A DNA stretch of 18,911 bases, taken from the NCBI RefSeq assembly GCF_910587525.1, contig NZ_CAJULS010000033.1:1-18911 (forward strand). Reading direction: 5' to 3'. The notes beneath the pieces were generated by a model. It was given only the letters and a program-made list of their open reading frames with translations, made no database searches and had not been told where the DNA came from. Of this stretch, positions 1 to 6,621 are shown in pieces. This DNA comes from an uncultured Oscillibacter sp. Its GTDB lineage: Bacteria > Bacillota > Clostridia > Oscillospirales > Oscillospiraceae. How positions within the stretch are numbered: position 1 is the stretch's first letter; each line of letters starts with the position of its first letter. A program made the position numbers and the translations under genes.

Positions 1-65
1 CGAACCAGCTCCTTAAGTTGACCCTTGATTACTTCTTCATTTAGCTGTACAATCTGATCTGACAT
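1..65 (-). CDS. IS256-family transposase, N-terminal fragment (runs off the left edge)
   Basis: The minus strand reads ATG at 65-63 and stays open to base 1, giving MSDQIVQLNEEVIKGQLKEL followed by V. This matches my memory of the conserved N-terminus of IS256 (mutator-type) DDE transposases from Clostridia, which are about 400 residues long. An AGGAG-type ribosome binding site lies just upstream of the start (about 72-80). The catalytic DDE residues are outside the window. The gene is truncated only by the contig edge; nothing suggests it is broken. It converges on nothing visible and lies downstream of tctA on the same strand. Family assignment rests on 21 residues, so it is good but not certain. 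Confidence 0.75.
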   Translation of the reverse strand, partial: MSDQIVQLNEEVIKGQLKELV

Positions 66-178
66 GGTTTGCTCTCTCCTCTCTGAATGGTGTGTCGTTA
101 CTTCATTCTACCAGAGGGCTGCAAGCCATTTCTCTTTTCATCTTTTTTATTTGCACATCTTATTTGTACCTTATCCTA
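1..178 (-). mobile_element. IS256-family insertion sequence, left-end fragment
   Basis: The window begins inside an insertion sequence: bases 1-65 encode the first residues of an IS256-type transposase on the minus strand. Beyond its start codon the DNA turns AT-rich (about 110-200), unlike the GC-rich flanks, which fits the untranslated end of an IS. I could not identify the terminal inverted repeat, because the other end of the element is absent, so the outer boundary near 178 is a guess. It must lie before the tctA stop codon at 245. Contigs often break in such multicopy elements. Confidence 0.55.
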
Positions 179-244
179 ATCTCTTTTCAGTGATACCGAG
201 GCAGCGAAAATATCCTATCCAAGGTTCGTGCCAGACCCCGTCCA

Positions 245-1747
245 TTATGATTTGGCCTTTTGGCGAGAACGTCTCTTTTTCAGCGAGGGCCATGCCAGCA
301 TGACCACCGCCACCGCCAGCAGACATATCGCGATCGGGCGCGTAAACAGGGAAAATGCGTTTCCGTGGAAGGCCATGATGGCCGTGCGGAAGTTCAGTTC
401 CACCGTGGGTCCCAGCACATAGCCCAGTGTCAGCGGCGCAACCGGGATCCCCACCTGCTGAAAGACATATCCCAATATGCCCATGACAAAAAAGACCCAG
501 ATATCAAAGATCCGGTTGTTATTTGTCAGCGCGCCAATCAGGCACATCAGCAAGATCACCGGGAACATATAGTTCATGGGAGTGGACAGGATCTTGATGA
601 AATACTTCAAAAACAGGATGTACATCAGGTACATCACCAGACAGGCCACAATATAGGAAAAGTATATCGTACCCACTATTTCCGGGTTGTTGTCGAACAG
701 CGATGCGCCCGGCGCCAAGCCATGGACAATCAGACCGCTCATCAGCATCGCTGTGATGGTATCGCCGGGGATGCCCAGCGTCATCATCGGGATCAGCGCG
801 CCGCCGCACACGGCGTTATTGGCACTCTCGGGTGCCACAATGCCCTCCGGACAGCCGGTGCCAAATTTCTCCGGCTCCCTGGAGGAGTTTTTCGCCTGAT
901 TATAGGCCACCAGCGCTGCCGTGCTCTGCCCCACACCAGGCAGGATGCCAATCAGCGTCCCGATGACAGAGGACGTGAGCACCGTCTTTTTCAGCCCTCG
1001 AAAAGCTCCTCTTGCCGGAATGACTGTCCTCCGCTCACTGCTGTCCGTCCGCTGCATGGGACGTCCCAGATTTCCCAACTGCGTCAGGATCTCTCCCAAG
1101 GCAAACAGGCCCATCAGCACCGTCATCTCGCTGAAGCCGCTGCTCAGCCGCCACCACCCAAATGTGAATCGCTCCAGAGAGGAGAGCTTGTCCATGCCCA
1201 CCATGGCCAGTATCATCCCGATCACCGCGCTAATCAAGCCCTTGATCAGATCCTCGCTGCACAGCGAAACCACCACAGCCAGGCCCATGATCCCCAGGGC
1301 GAAGTACTCCCAGGAGCCGAACAGCAGGCCGAACCGTCCCAGGCCGGTGGCCACAAAGATCATGACCACACCGCTGAACAGACCTCCGATCAGGCTGGCG
1401 GTGGCGCCATAGCTCAGGGCCCTGTAGGGCTGCCCCTTCCGCGCCATGGGAGAGCCGTCAAAGCAGGTGACAATCGCCGCCGCGTTGCCGGGGATATTCA
1501 GCATGATGGAGGCGATCAGGCCGCCGGAGACGCCGCCAACGTATATGGCAATCAGCGTGGCAATCCCTTGGGCAGGCGCCATGGCAAAGGTAAAGGGAAG
1601 CATCAGAGATACTCCCAGCGCCCCGGTCAAACCCGGAATCGCACCAAATACGATACCGCCGAACACGCCCACCAGAAAGTAGACGATGGTAAGCGGATCA
1701 GAAAAGACTGCGGCTGCGCCGCTTAGAACTAAACCAAATGCCGACAA
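245..1747 (-). CDS. tctA: TctA-family large permease subunit of a tripartite tricarboxylate transporter
   Basis: 500-residue membrane protein, the usual length for TctA (about 500). It would form the main translocation path of a TTT-type secondary transporter that takes up a carboxylate delivered by the TctC binding protein. Residues 31-47 hold the family's glycine/proline signature (GAIPGLTGALG core) and 71-87 the GGVSGG...NIPG segment; many hydrophobic helices follow, and the tail ends in a basic RRSRQKAKS. The start is TTG at 1747, chosen because AGGAGG lies 7 bases upstream and the protein then begins just before the first membrane segment. It is the last gene of a minus-strand operon, 83 bases after tctC, with a hairpin between them. 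Family assignment is firm; the substrate cannot be read from sequence. Confidence 0.93.
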   Translation of the reverse strand: MSAFGLVLSGAAAVFSDPLTIVYFLVGVFGGIVFGAIPGLTGALGVSLMLPFTFAMAPAQGIATLIAIYVGGVSGGLIASIMLNIPGNAAAIVTCFDGSPMARKGQPYRALSYGATASLIGGLFSGVVMIFVATGLGRFGLLFGSWEYFALGIMGLAVVVSLCSEDLIKGLISAVIGMILAMVGMDKLSSLERFTFGWWRLSSGFSEMTVLMGLFALGEILTQLGNLGRPMQRTDSSERRTVIPARGAFRGLKKTVLTSSVIGTLIGILPGVGQSTAALVAYNQAKNSSREPEKFGTGCPEGIVAPESANNAVCGGALIPMMTLGIPGDTITAMLMSGLIVHGLAPGASLFDNNPEIVGTIYFSYIVACLVMYLMYILFLKYFIKILSTPMNYMFPVILLMCLIGALTNNNRIFDIWVFFVMGILGYVFQQVGIPVAPLTLGYVLGPTVELNFRTAIMAFHGNAFSLFTRPIAICLLAVAVVMLAWPSLKKRRSRQKAKS

Positions 1748-1791
1748 GAGCTCTCCTCCTTTAGAAACGGTTTGTCAAAAGCTGTTCCAAG

Positions 1792-1820
1792 CGGGAGTGG
1801 GCAGTTTCCGCCCACTCCCG
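1792..1820 (-). terminator. Hairpin between tctC and tctA (attenuator or mRNA stabiliser)
   Basis: A perfect 11-bp stem (1792-1802 with 1810-1820) closes a 7-base loop, only 11 bases after the tctC stop codon. In the direction of transcription it is not followed by a T-run, so it is unlikely to be a complete intrinsic terminator. A partial terminator or 3' stabiliser would give more binding protein than permease, a common arrangement in binding-protein transporters. That role is inference. Confidence 0.6.
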
Positions 1821-1830
1821 GCGAGACCCG

Positions 1831-2856
1831 TCAGTCGTTTTCGTGGAGCCTTGCGTAGATCTCCTGGTATACACCGTAATAGTATTCGCCGTATTCGTGC
1901 ATTTCCTGGTCCGTCATCCAGAAGGGGCTCTGGCCCAGCTCCAGCAGGCGGGCCTGGGTCTCCGGGTCGGCCACACAGGCCTCAAATTTCTCCGTCAGAG
2001 TATCTTTGATTTCCTGGGGGGCATCCGGGTGGATGTCCCAGCAGCGCGTCAGGCCTACCTGTAGGTCACAACCCACCTCCGCCAGGGTGGGAACATCGGG
2101 CCAGAATTCCAGGCGCTCTGCTGCGCCTACGGCCAACGCCTTCAGCTCTCCGTTGTCAATACTGCTCTTGGCGCCGGAGGCAAAGGAGCAGAATACGTCG
2201 GCATGGCCGCCCATCACTGCCGCGCGGCTCTTGGAGGCATCGTCATAGGGGACGTAGTTGAAGCTCACACCCGCCACGGCCCACAGGTTCTCAGAGTTCA
2301 TCTGGTTGAAGCCGCCTGCGCCTACACAGGCCCAGTTCAGCTCGCCCGGATGGGCCTTCGCGTACTCGAACAGCTCCTCAATGGTCTGGAAGGGGGAATC
2401 GGCCGCCACGGAGATGCACAGAGGATCGTACACAAAGCATCCCAAATAAGTGAACTGCTTGTAGTAGTCCTCCGTCAGCTGGCCAGAGACCAGGCCGGAG
2501 GCCATCACCTCAGGGGAGTGCATAAACAGTGTATAGCCGTCCGCACTGCCCTTGTCCTTCATATACTCGATGGTGGCTGCGGAATCGCCGGAGGTGTTCT
2601 GGATCACGATGGTCCAGCCGTACATCTCCTGCAGACGGGTCGCAATCGTCCGAGCCGTCAGGTCGTGCTCACCGCCGGCGGAGAAGGGGACGATGACGGT
2701 AATTGCCTTTTCCGGGTATCCCGCGTCCCCGCTGCCGGAGGCGGGGGCGCTTCCGCCGGTGCCGTCCGCCGGCTCATTCGAGGGGCCGGCCCCGCAGGCG
2801 GCCAGGGACAACGTCAAGATCAGCGCAAGGAACCATGCCAATGTCTTCTTCATCAT
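1831..2856 (-). CDS. tctC: TctC-family extracytoplasmic solute-binding lipoprotein
   Basis: 341 residues, typical for the TctC/Bug family (about 320-340). It binds the substrate outside the membrane and hands it to TctA/TctB. The N-terminus is a lipoprotein signal peptide: MMKK, a hydrophobic stretch, then lipobox LAAC with the lipidated Cys at 21, followed by a Gly/Ser/Pro-rich linker to about residue 45. Lipid anchoring fits a Gram-positive cell without a periplasm. The mature part opens with YPEKAITVIVPFSAGGEHDL, the family's first ligand-loop region. Two ATGs compete: 2862 abuts the AGGAGG (2863-2868) with no spacer, while 2856 has a 6-base spacer, so I chose 2856. The gene follows tctB by 60 bases. 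Ligand unknown. Confidence 0.93.
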   Translation of the reverse strand: MMKKTLAWFLALILTLSLAACGAGPSNEPADGTGGSAPASGSGDAGYPEKAITVIVPFSAGGEHDLTARTIATRLQEMYGWTIVIQNTSGDSAATIEYMKDKGSADGYTLFMHSPEVMASGLVSGQLTEDYYKQFTYLGCFVYDPLCISVAADSPFQTIEELFEYAKAHPGELNWACVGAGGFNQMNSENLWAVAGVSFNYVPYDDASKSRAAVMGGHADVFCSFASGAKSSIDNGELKALAVGAAERLEFWPDVPTLAEVGCDLQVGLTRCWDIHPDAPQEIKDTLTEKFEACVADPETQARLLELGQSPFWMTDQEMHEYGEYYYGVYQEIYARLHEND

Positions 2857-2916
2857 GTTCATCCTCCTGTAAATATTTTTTGTCTATGTGTGGCTGTATA
2901 CACAGTCTGCACCAAG

Positions 2917-3408
2917 TCATCTCCAGAGGCCCCCCGGCAGTCTGACCCCCAGCAGGACGTTGAAGAGATAGTAGACCACTGCCACGGTGATCGCTGTGAT
3001 CGCTCCGCAGATCACGATCTCCCGCGCCAATGCTCTGCCCCGGAGTTTTGTTCCCTTTGACTCCACGGTAAAGAATGCCAGCAATGCTGCCAGAAACAGC
3101 GCGGAACTGATTACAAATCCCAGAGTGCCCAGCAAGGCGATATAAGCCGCGATAATCAGCACTGTGACGCCGACACGCTTGGTCACAATGCGGCTGGCCG
3201 TTTCCTCCGGTCTGGACCGCAGGCTCCGAACCACCAGAGCCGCGGACAGAATCCCCAGAATGCCTGTCCAGAGCAGAATATATGTATCTGCCCGGGCCAG
3301 GAAGTATTTTGCGGACGCGTCCTGCATCACATAGGCATATACAAAGCTGACCACGCTGAACAGCAGCAGGATGCCGCCCAGGATCAGATCCTGTACCCAT
3401 TTTTTCAA
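2917..3408 (-). CDS. tctB: TctB-family small membrane subunit of a tripartite tricarboxylate transporter
   Basis: 163-residue, four-helix hydrophobic protein of TctB size, placed beside tctC and tctA as expected. TctB is the poorly conserved small permease subunit, so the call rests on length, topology (helices near residues 8-25, 40-58, 75-115 and 130-155) and context. The start is TTG at 3408-3406, overlapping the stop of the upstream deacetylase (TTGA overlap). A GGGGAG-type ribosome binding site sits a few bases upstream, inside the end of that gene, which suggests translational coupling. The frame remains open further upstream inside the deacetylase gene, but that part would be an overlapping shadow and is excluded. 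Confidence 0.85.
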   Translation of the reverse strand: MKKWVQDLILGGILLLFSVVSFVYAYVMQDASAKYFLARADTYILLWTGILGILSAALVVRSLRSRPEETASRIVTKRVGVTVLIIAAYIALLGTLGFVISSALFLAALLAFFTVESKGTKLRGRALAREIVICGAITAITVAVVYYLFNVLLGVRLPGGLWR

Positions 3409-4247
3409 GTCCGCCTCTCCCCGCTTTCCAGCATCCGCACATGGTCCGCAATTTCCGCCCCTGTGGCCAGCCATATGTTTTTGCGGGCGATCCGCTCCAG
3501 CACGGTGCGCAGCATAAACATCCGGCCCGGAGAACCGATGGTCTGGGGCGTTACAGACAAGACATAGCAGTATCCGCCGTCGTAGGACGCCTCCAGCTCC
3601 CGGAGCCAGTTGTCCAGCACATCGTCGTAGATCGCCACCCGGTCATTCCCTGCCGGGAAACTGTCTCCCCAGGCTAGATAGGGGAAGTCGATCAGTTCCC
3701 ACCGGGTGGGGATCTCCACAAGGCTGGTCCGCTCTCCATTCATCTCTGCCAAATAGGGGATGTCGTGGTCGAAGAAGGAACTGTCATAACGGAAGCCGGC
3801 CTCGTAAATCAGAGCCAGAGTCTCCTCCGTGCATCCCCCCTCAGGCAGGCGAAAACCTGCCGGGGAAGTACCGGTCACAGATTCCAGGATCTCTGATCCC
3901 CGTTTCAGAATCTCTCTTTGCTGCACTGCGGGCATCCCGTCAAAGTCCTCGTGGCGGTAGCCGTGCAGCGCGATCTCGTGACCGGCGGCAATCACCTTCT
4001 CCAGGACCTGCGGATACACCTCTGCAAAAACGGCAGGCGTAAAGAAGGTCGCTTTGACCTGATACTCGTCCAGCAGGCGGAGGATCCGGGCAATGCCCCG
4101 CCTGGGCCCGTATTCGCCCATAGAGCGGTGCTTTGGCGTATCATATTTCCTGGGATCCATGGAGAGCCAGATAAATTCCGCGTCCAGCATCACGCTCAGC
4201 ATCGCCGCGGACTGGCGGCCGTTGGGCCATGTGATCTCCCGTTTCAT
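3405..4247 (-). CDS. Polysaccharide-deacetylase-like (NodB-fold) hydrolase, second copy
   Basis: 280-residue NodB-homology protein of the small cytoplasmic type, with no signal peptide or membrane segment. Visible motifs are an early acidic residue D22 in the first strand, the metal-binding H-x3-H at H95/H99 (LHGYRHED), RLPEGG near residue 133, and a late PQTIGSPGR loop. This subgroup includes enzymes related to allantoinase-like PuuE, cyclic imidases and Helicobacter PgdA, so it may cleave an amide or imide of a small molecule rather than a cell-wall sugar. That substrate idea is inference from its place in a transporter operon. AGGAGG stands 8 bases before the ATG. It shares its layout with the next gene upstream and is probably a diverged duplicate; it overlaps tctB by 4 bases. 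Confidence 0.85.
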   Translation of the reverse strand: MKREITWPNGRQSAAMLSVMLDAEFIWLSMDPRKYDTPKHRSMGEYGPRRGIARILRLLDEYQVKATFFTPAVFAEVYPQVLEKVIAAGHEIALHGYRHEDFDGMPAVQQREILKRGSEILESVTGTSPAGFRLPEGGCTEETLALIYEAGFRYDSSFFDHDIPYLAEMNGERTSLVEIPTRWELIDFPYLAWGDSFPAGNDRVAIYDDVLDNWLRELEASYDGGYCYVLSVTPQTIGSPGRMFMLRTVLERIARKNIWLATGAEIADHVRMLESGERRT

Positions 4248-4259
4248 TCTCCACCCTCC

Positions 4260-5108
4260 TTAATCATTGGCCAGCCACCAGTCGGCGATCTCCTCACCGG
4301 TGGCAAACCAGACGTCGCCCTTGTCCAACATATAGTCAAGCAATTCCTCCAGCAGATAGGCCCGGCCGGGGATGCCGATGATTTGCGGGTGCAGCATAAA
4401 GGTCATGCACCCTCCCTCGCTGTAATAGCCGTCAAACTCGTGTTTCCAATTGGACAGCACGCCCCGGTAGCTGGAGATCCGGCTCTGTCCTTTCGGCTGC
4501 GGCGGATTGAAGCTGTAGACAAAGAAGGGATAGTCATCCAGCTCCCATCGGGCGGGGATCTCAATGAAGTCGGACTCCCGTCCGTTGAATACCGTGCGGT
4601 AGGGCCTGTCATCCCCCCGCATGGAGCTGGAGTATTTGAACCCAAACGCCTCGTACCAGATCTGAGGGGCGTCCATCTGGAAATCACTGGATGTGGCGAC
4701 GTACCCTACAGCTTTTCTGCCGATCAACCGCTGAAAGGTCTCCTGCGCCCGTTCAATAACCTGCATCCACTCCTCCCGGGGCCGGTCCGTATACATATGT
4801 TCCTCATGGTCGAAGCCATGGAATCCGATCTCGTGGCCGTGGGCGTCGATCTTTTTTACCATCTCCGGGTACCGCTCCGCAATTTGACCGGGGATGAAGA
4901 ACGAACCGGAAATGTGTTTCCTGTCCAGCAGATCCAGCAGGCGGTCCACCGAGCGCGTCGGCCCGTATCTTCCATAGGACACCCGCCGCGGCGAGGGATG
5001 GGCAGGGTCGCGGTTGTACAGAGACTCTCCATCTATGTGGATGGTCAGCAGCACCGCGCACTTGGCGTGATTTGGCCATCGGACAGACTCCTGGTGATTT
5101 TGAGACAT
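4260..5108 (-). CDS. Polysaccharide-deacetylase-like (NodB-fold) hydrolase, first copy
   Basis: 282-residue NodB-fold protein without a signal peptide. D26 in the HIDGE strand and H97/H101 in GFHGFDHEE form the expected metal triad; the C-terminal half has MLHPQIIGIPGRA, a loop conserved in this subgroup. It resembles its downstream neighbour in the WPN start, the YGPxR segment near residue 48, the IPxRWEL segment and the ATGEEIADW end, so the two look like paralogs with different active-site surroundings (DGES here, DAEF there). It is the first gene of the minus-strand operon; AGGAGG lies 7 bases before the ATG, and the next gene starts 12 bases after the stop. Likely a metal-dependent amide, imide or deacetylating hydrolase acting on what TctABC imports; the exact reaction is unknown. 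Confidence 0.85.
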   Translation of the reverse strand: MSQNHQESVRWPNHAKCAVLLTIHIDGESLYNRDPAHPSPRRVSYGRYGPTRSVDRLLDLLDRKHISGSFFIPGQIAERYPEMVKKIDAHGHEIGFHGFDHEEHMYTDRPREEWMQVIERAQETFQRLIGRKAVGYVATSSDFQMDAPQIWYEAFGFKYSSSMRGDDRPYRTVFNGRESDFIEIPARWELDDYPFFVYSFNPPQPKGQSRISSYRGVLSNWKHEFDGYYSEGGCMTFMLHPQIIGIPGRAYLLEELLDYMLDKGDVWFATGEEIADWWLAND

Positions 5109-5161
5109 GTCAGTTCCTCCTCCCAGAACTTTTGTGCAGTTTATCCGGATTTCCTGACTTT

Positions 5162-5191
5162 AACTTACCACGGGAATGTGAAACTGTCCAA
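5162..5191 (-). promoter_or_regulatory. Probable promoter of the deacetylase-tctBCA operon
   Basis: On the minus strand, TTGGAC (5191-5186) and TAAGTT (5167-5162) are separated by 18 bases and lie about 55 bases upstream of the first start codon. The -10 is weak, which fits a promoter needing an activator such as the divergent LysR protein. Identified by eye only. Confidence 0.45.
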
Positions 5192-5202
5192 TGCCACTAT
5201 TC

Positions 5203-5217
5203 ATATAGGACTTATAT
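5203..5217. promoter_or_regulatory. Candidate LysR operator (T-N11-A palindrome)
   Basis: ATATA-GGACT-TATAT is a perfect 15-bp interrupted palindrome containing TATA-N5-TATA, a classic LysR T-N11-A box (T5204 to A5216). Its centre is about 55 bases upstream of the expected start of the deacetylase operon transcript, close to where LysR activators normally bind. It would serve the regulator encoded at 5330-6337. Confidence 0.5.
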
Positions 5218-5257
5218 AAAAATTTGCATATCTGGCTCCTGCCGCAGGAAACACCAC

Positions 5258-5296
5258 TTGCAATCGGAAGTTATACCGTGATATGATACCATCATA
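5258..5296 (+). promoter_or_regulatory. Probable promoter of the first lysR gene with an overlapping palindrome
   Basis: TTGCAA (5258-5263), 18 bases, then TATGAT (5282-5287) make a reasonable plus-strand promoter. The -10 is the left arm of a perfect palindrome, TATGAT-ACC-ATCATA (5282-5296), so a bound protein would block this promoter; autorepression is the usual LysR pattern. A third small palindrome, TCCTG-CCG-CAGGA, lies at 5237-5249. Confidence 0.45.
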
Positions 5297-5329
5297 CACC
5301 GTCAGTTCCGGCATGGGAGGGGGCATTTT

Positions 5330-6337
5330 ATGATCTACAGCAAGTACAAGTATATTGCGGCTGTAGCCGAGCTGCGAAGCATCTCAAAGGCCGCGCAGAA
5401 GCTCTATATCTCCCAGCCGGCGCTGACGCGGATCGTTATGAATATCGAAGAGGAGCTGGGCACACCGCTGTTTAACCGCGCCGCTCTGCCCATCCAGTTG
5501 ACCTATGCCGGCGAGCGCTATCTGGAGGAGGCCCGCCGGGTCCTGGCCATCGACAGTTCCCTGCGCAGAGAACTGCAGGAGATCTCCGAGATGAAGCGCG
5601 GCCTGCTGAAGATCGGAACCAATTACGCCGCCAGCAACCTCTGGCTTCCCCACATCCTCCCGGTTTTCCGCCGGGAATATCCTGGTATCACAATCTCCCT
5701 GATTCAGCAGAACTCCCTGCTCTTTGAGGGAGATCTGCTGAGGGAGAACATTGACCTGGCATTTACCACTTCCTCCGCATCCTCCACAAATTTGACATAT
5801 GAATATCTCTCCTCTGCCAGGATCCTGCTCTTTATTCCCGCAGACCACCCAATCCTATGGGGGAGGGACCTGAGCGGCAACACTATCGACAACATCCTCA
5901 CTCTTCCGCCGGAGGTTCTGAACGACCAGGACTTTGTCCTTCTGCATCCCACGGACGGCTTTGGCTTCACGGTGGCAGGACTGATGAAAGCCTCCGGCAT
6001 CCACCCGGCCAATGTGCTCTATGCTCCCAGCATCGTGGCCTGCTACCGGATGGCAGCCTCCGGCATGGGAATTACCTTTGCAACGCCCTATGCTACCCGC
6101 TACACACTACCCGGTCTGGTGCCCGTCATTGCGGAGCTCTCCATGCAGGCCGCCTATGAGCACAATGCCATTGCCTATTCCCGCAAGAAAAAGCTCAGTG
6201 CCATCGAACAGCGCTTTATCGCCATTGCCAAGGACAAGGTCTGCAATGCGCCTTTGCTCCAGCCCCTGTGCAGCGCTCAGTGGCTCAAGCTGAAGACACC
6301 ACCCTATGACTCCTCTGATTTTCGGGATTTTGCCTAA
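5330..6337 (+). CDS. LysR-family transcriptional regulator, divergent from the tct operon
   Basis: 335 residues, slightly longer than the usual 290-330. The N-terminal winged helix-turn-helix is clear: SISKAAQKLYISQPALTRIV at about 17-36, followed by EEELGTPLFNR and the linker helix to about 90. Residues 92-300 form the two-lobed effector-binding domain, which senses a small molecule, plausibly the imported carboxylate or its product. The ATG at 5330 is preceded by a GGGAGGGGG-type ribosome binding site. The gene is transcribed away from the deacetylase-tct operon across 221 bases holding promoters and palindromes, so it is most likely the operon's activator and its own repressor. It resembles the second LysR protein at 14530-15525 in the first 90 residues, including an aligned start. 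Confidence 0.93.
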   Translation: MIYSKYKYIAAVAELRSISKAAQKLYISQPALTRIVMNIEEELGTPLFNRAALPIQLTYAGERYLEEARRVLAIDSSLRRELQEISEMKRGLLKIGTNYAASNLWLPHILPVFRREYPGITISLIQQNSLLFEGDLLRENIDLAFTTSSASSTNLTYEYLSSARILLFIPADHPILWGRDLSGNTIDNILTLPPEVLNDQDFVLLHPTDGFGFTVAGLMKASGIHPANVLYAPSIVACYRMAASGMGITFATPYATRYTLPGLVPVIAELSMQAAYEHNAIAYSRKKKLSAIEQRFIAIAKDKVCNAPLLQPLCSAQWLKLKTPPYDSSDFRDFA

Positions 6338-6385
6338 AGTCTGCTTTAAAACTGGCAGAATGCCGGATTGAGGTAGGTTTTTCTG

Positions 6386-6446
6386 CCGGGCACGGCGATT
6401 TGGCTCAAAATCCATTTGGGATTTTGAGCCAAATCGCCGTGCCCGG
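6386..6446. repeat. Long perfect inverted repeat (28-bp arms, 5-base loop)
   Basis: Bases 6386-6413 and 6419-6446 are exact reverse complements, separated only by ATTTG. RNA from either strand would form a very stable 28-bp hairpin. It lies 48 bases after the lysR stop codon and upstream of the next promoter. No T-run follows either arm, so it is not a textbook intrinsic terminator, though it could still end or protect the lysR transcript. It may instead be a REP- or MITE-like repeat. A partial match (GCGATTTGGCT-N4-ATCC) occurs at 7658-7676. Confidence 0.85.
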
Positions 6447-6486
6447 AAAGCACTCCAAGACGGGGGCCTGATATTTTTCAAATAGG

Positions 6487-6507
6487 CCGGTCCCCGCACG
6501 GGACCGG
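6487..6507. repeat. GC-rich hairpin upstream of the AbrB-type gene
   Basis: CCGGTCCC (6487-6494) and GGGACCGG (6500-6507) are perfect 8-bp arms around CGCAC. It lies between the long inverted repeat and the promoter at 6570, so it is not in the leader of the downstream transcript. It could add to termination of lysR or be a protein-binding site; nothing decides. The rest of 6338-6621 shows no gene. Confidence 0.5.
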
Positions 6508-6569
6508 GGAAAGCGTAACCATATAATCCCATGGGTAGAAAGGTTATGACCCCTATGCAGAATCGGTAT

Positions 6570-6599
6570 TTGACATAGAAGGAAACATTTTGATACTAT
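6570..6599 (+). promoter_or_regulatory. Near-consensus sigma-70-type promoter of the AbrB-cit gene group
   Basis: TTGACA (6570-6575) matches the -35 consensus exactly; 18 bases later TACTAT (6594-6599) is a good -10. The expected transcript starts only some 15 bases before the start codon at 6622, leaving a very short leader that just includes the AGGGAGGG ribosome binding site. It is the strongest promoter seen in the window and suggests constitutive or repressor-controlled expression. Confidence 0.7.
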
Positions 6600-6621
6600 C
6601 TCCCCAGGGAGGGATGTTGAA

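Noticed and set aside
260..1726. Long plus-strand open frame opposite tctA
   Set aside because: Rich in His, Gln and Arg with no recognisable motif and no ribosome binding site; it is the reverse-strand shadow of a GC-rich membrane protein gene.
6386..6446. Invertible promoter switch flanked by inverted repeats
   Set aside because: Only 5 bases lie between the arms, too few to carry a promoter or be usefully inverted, and no recombinase gene is nearby.
6380..6569. Riboswitch or structured leader for the AbrB-type gene
   Set aside because: The hairpins lie upstream of the best promoter (6570-6599), so they would not be in that transcript; no known riboswitch core was recognised.
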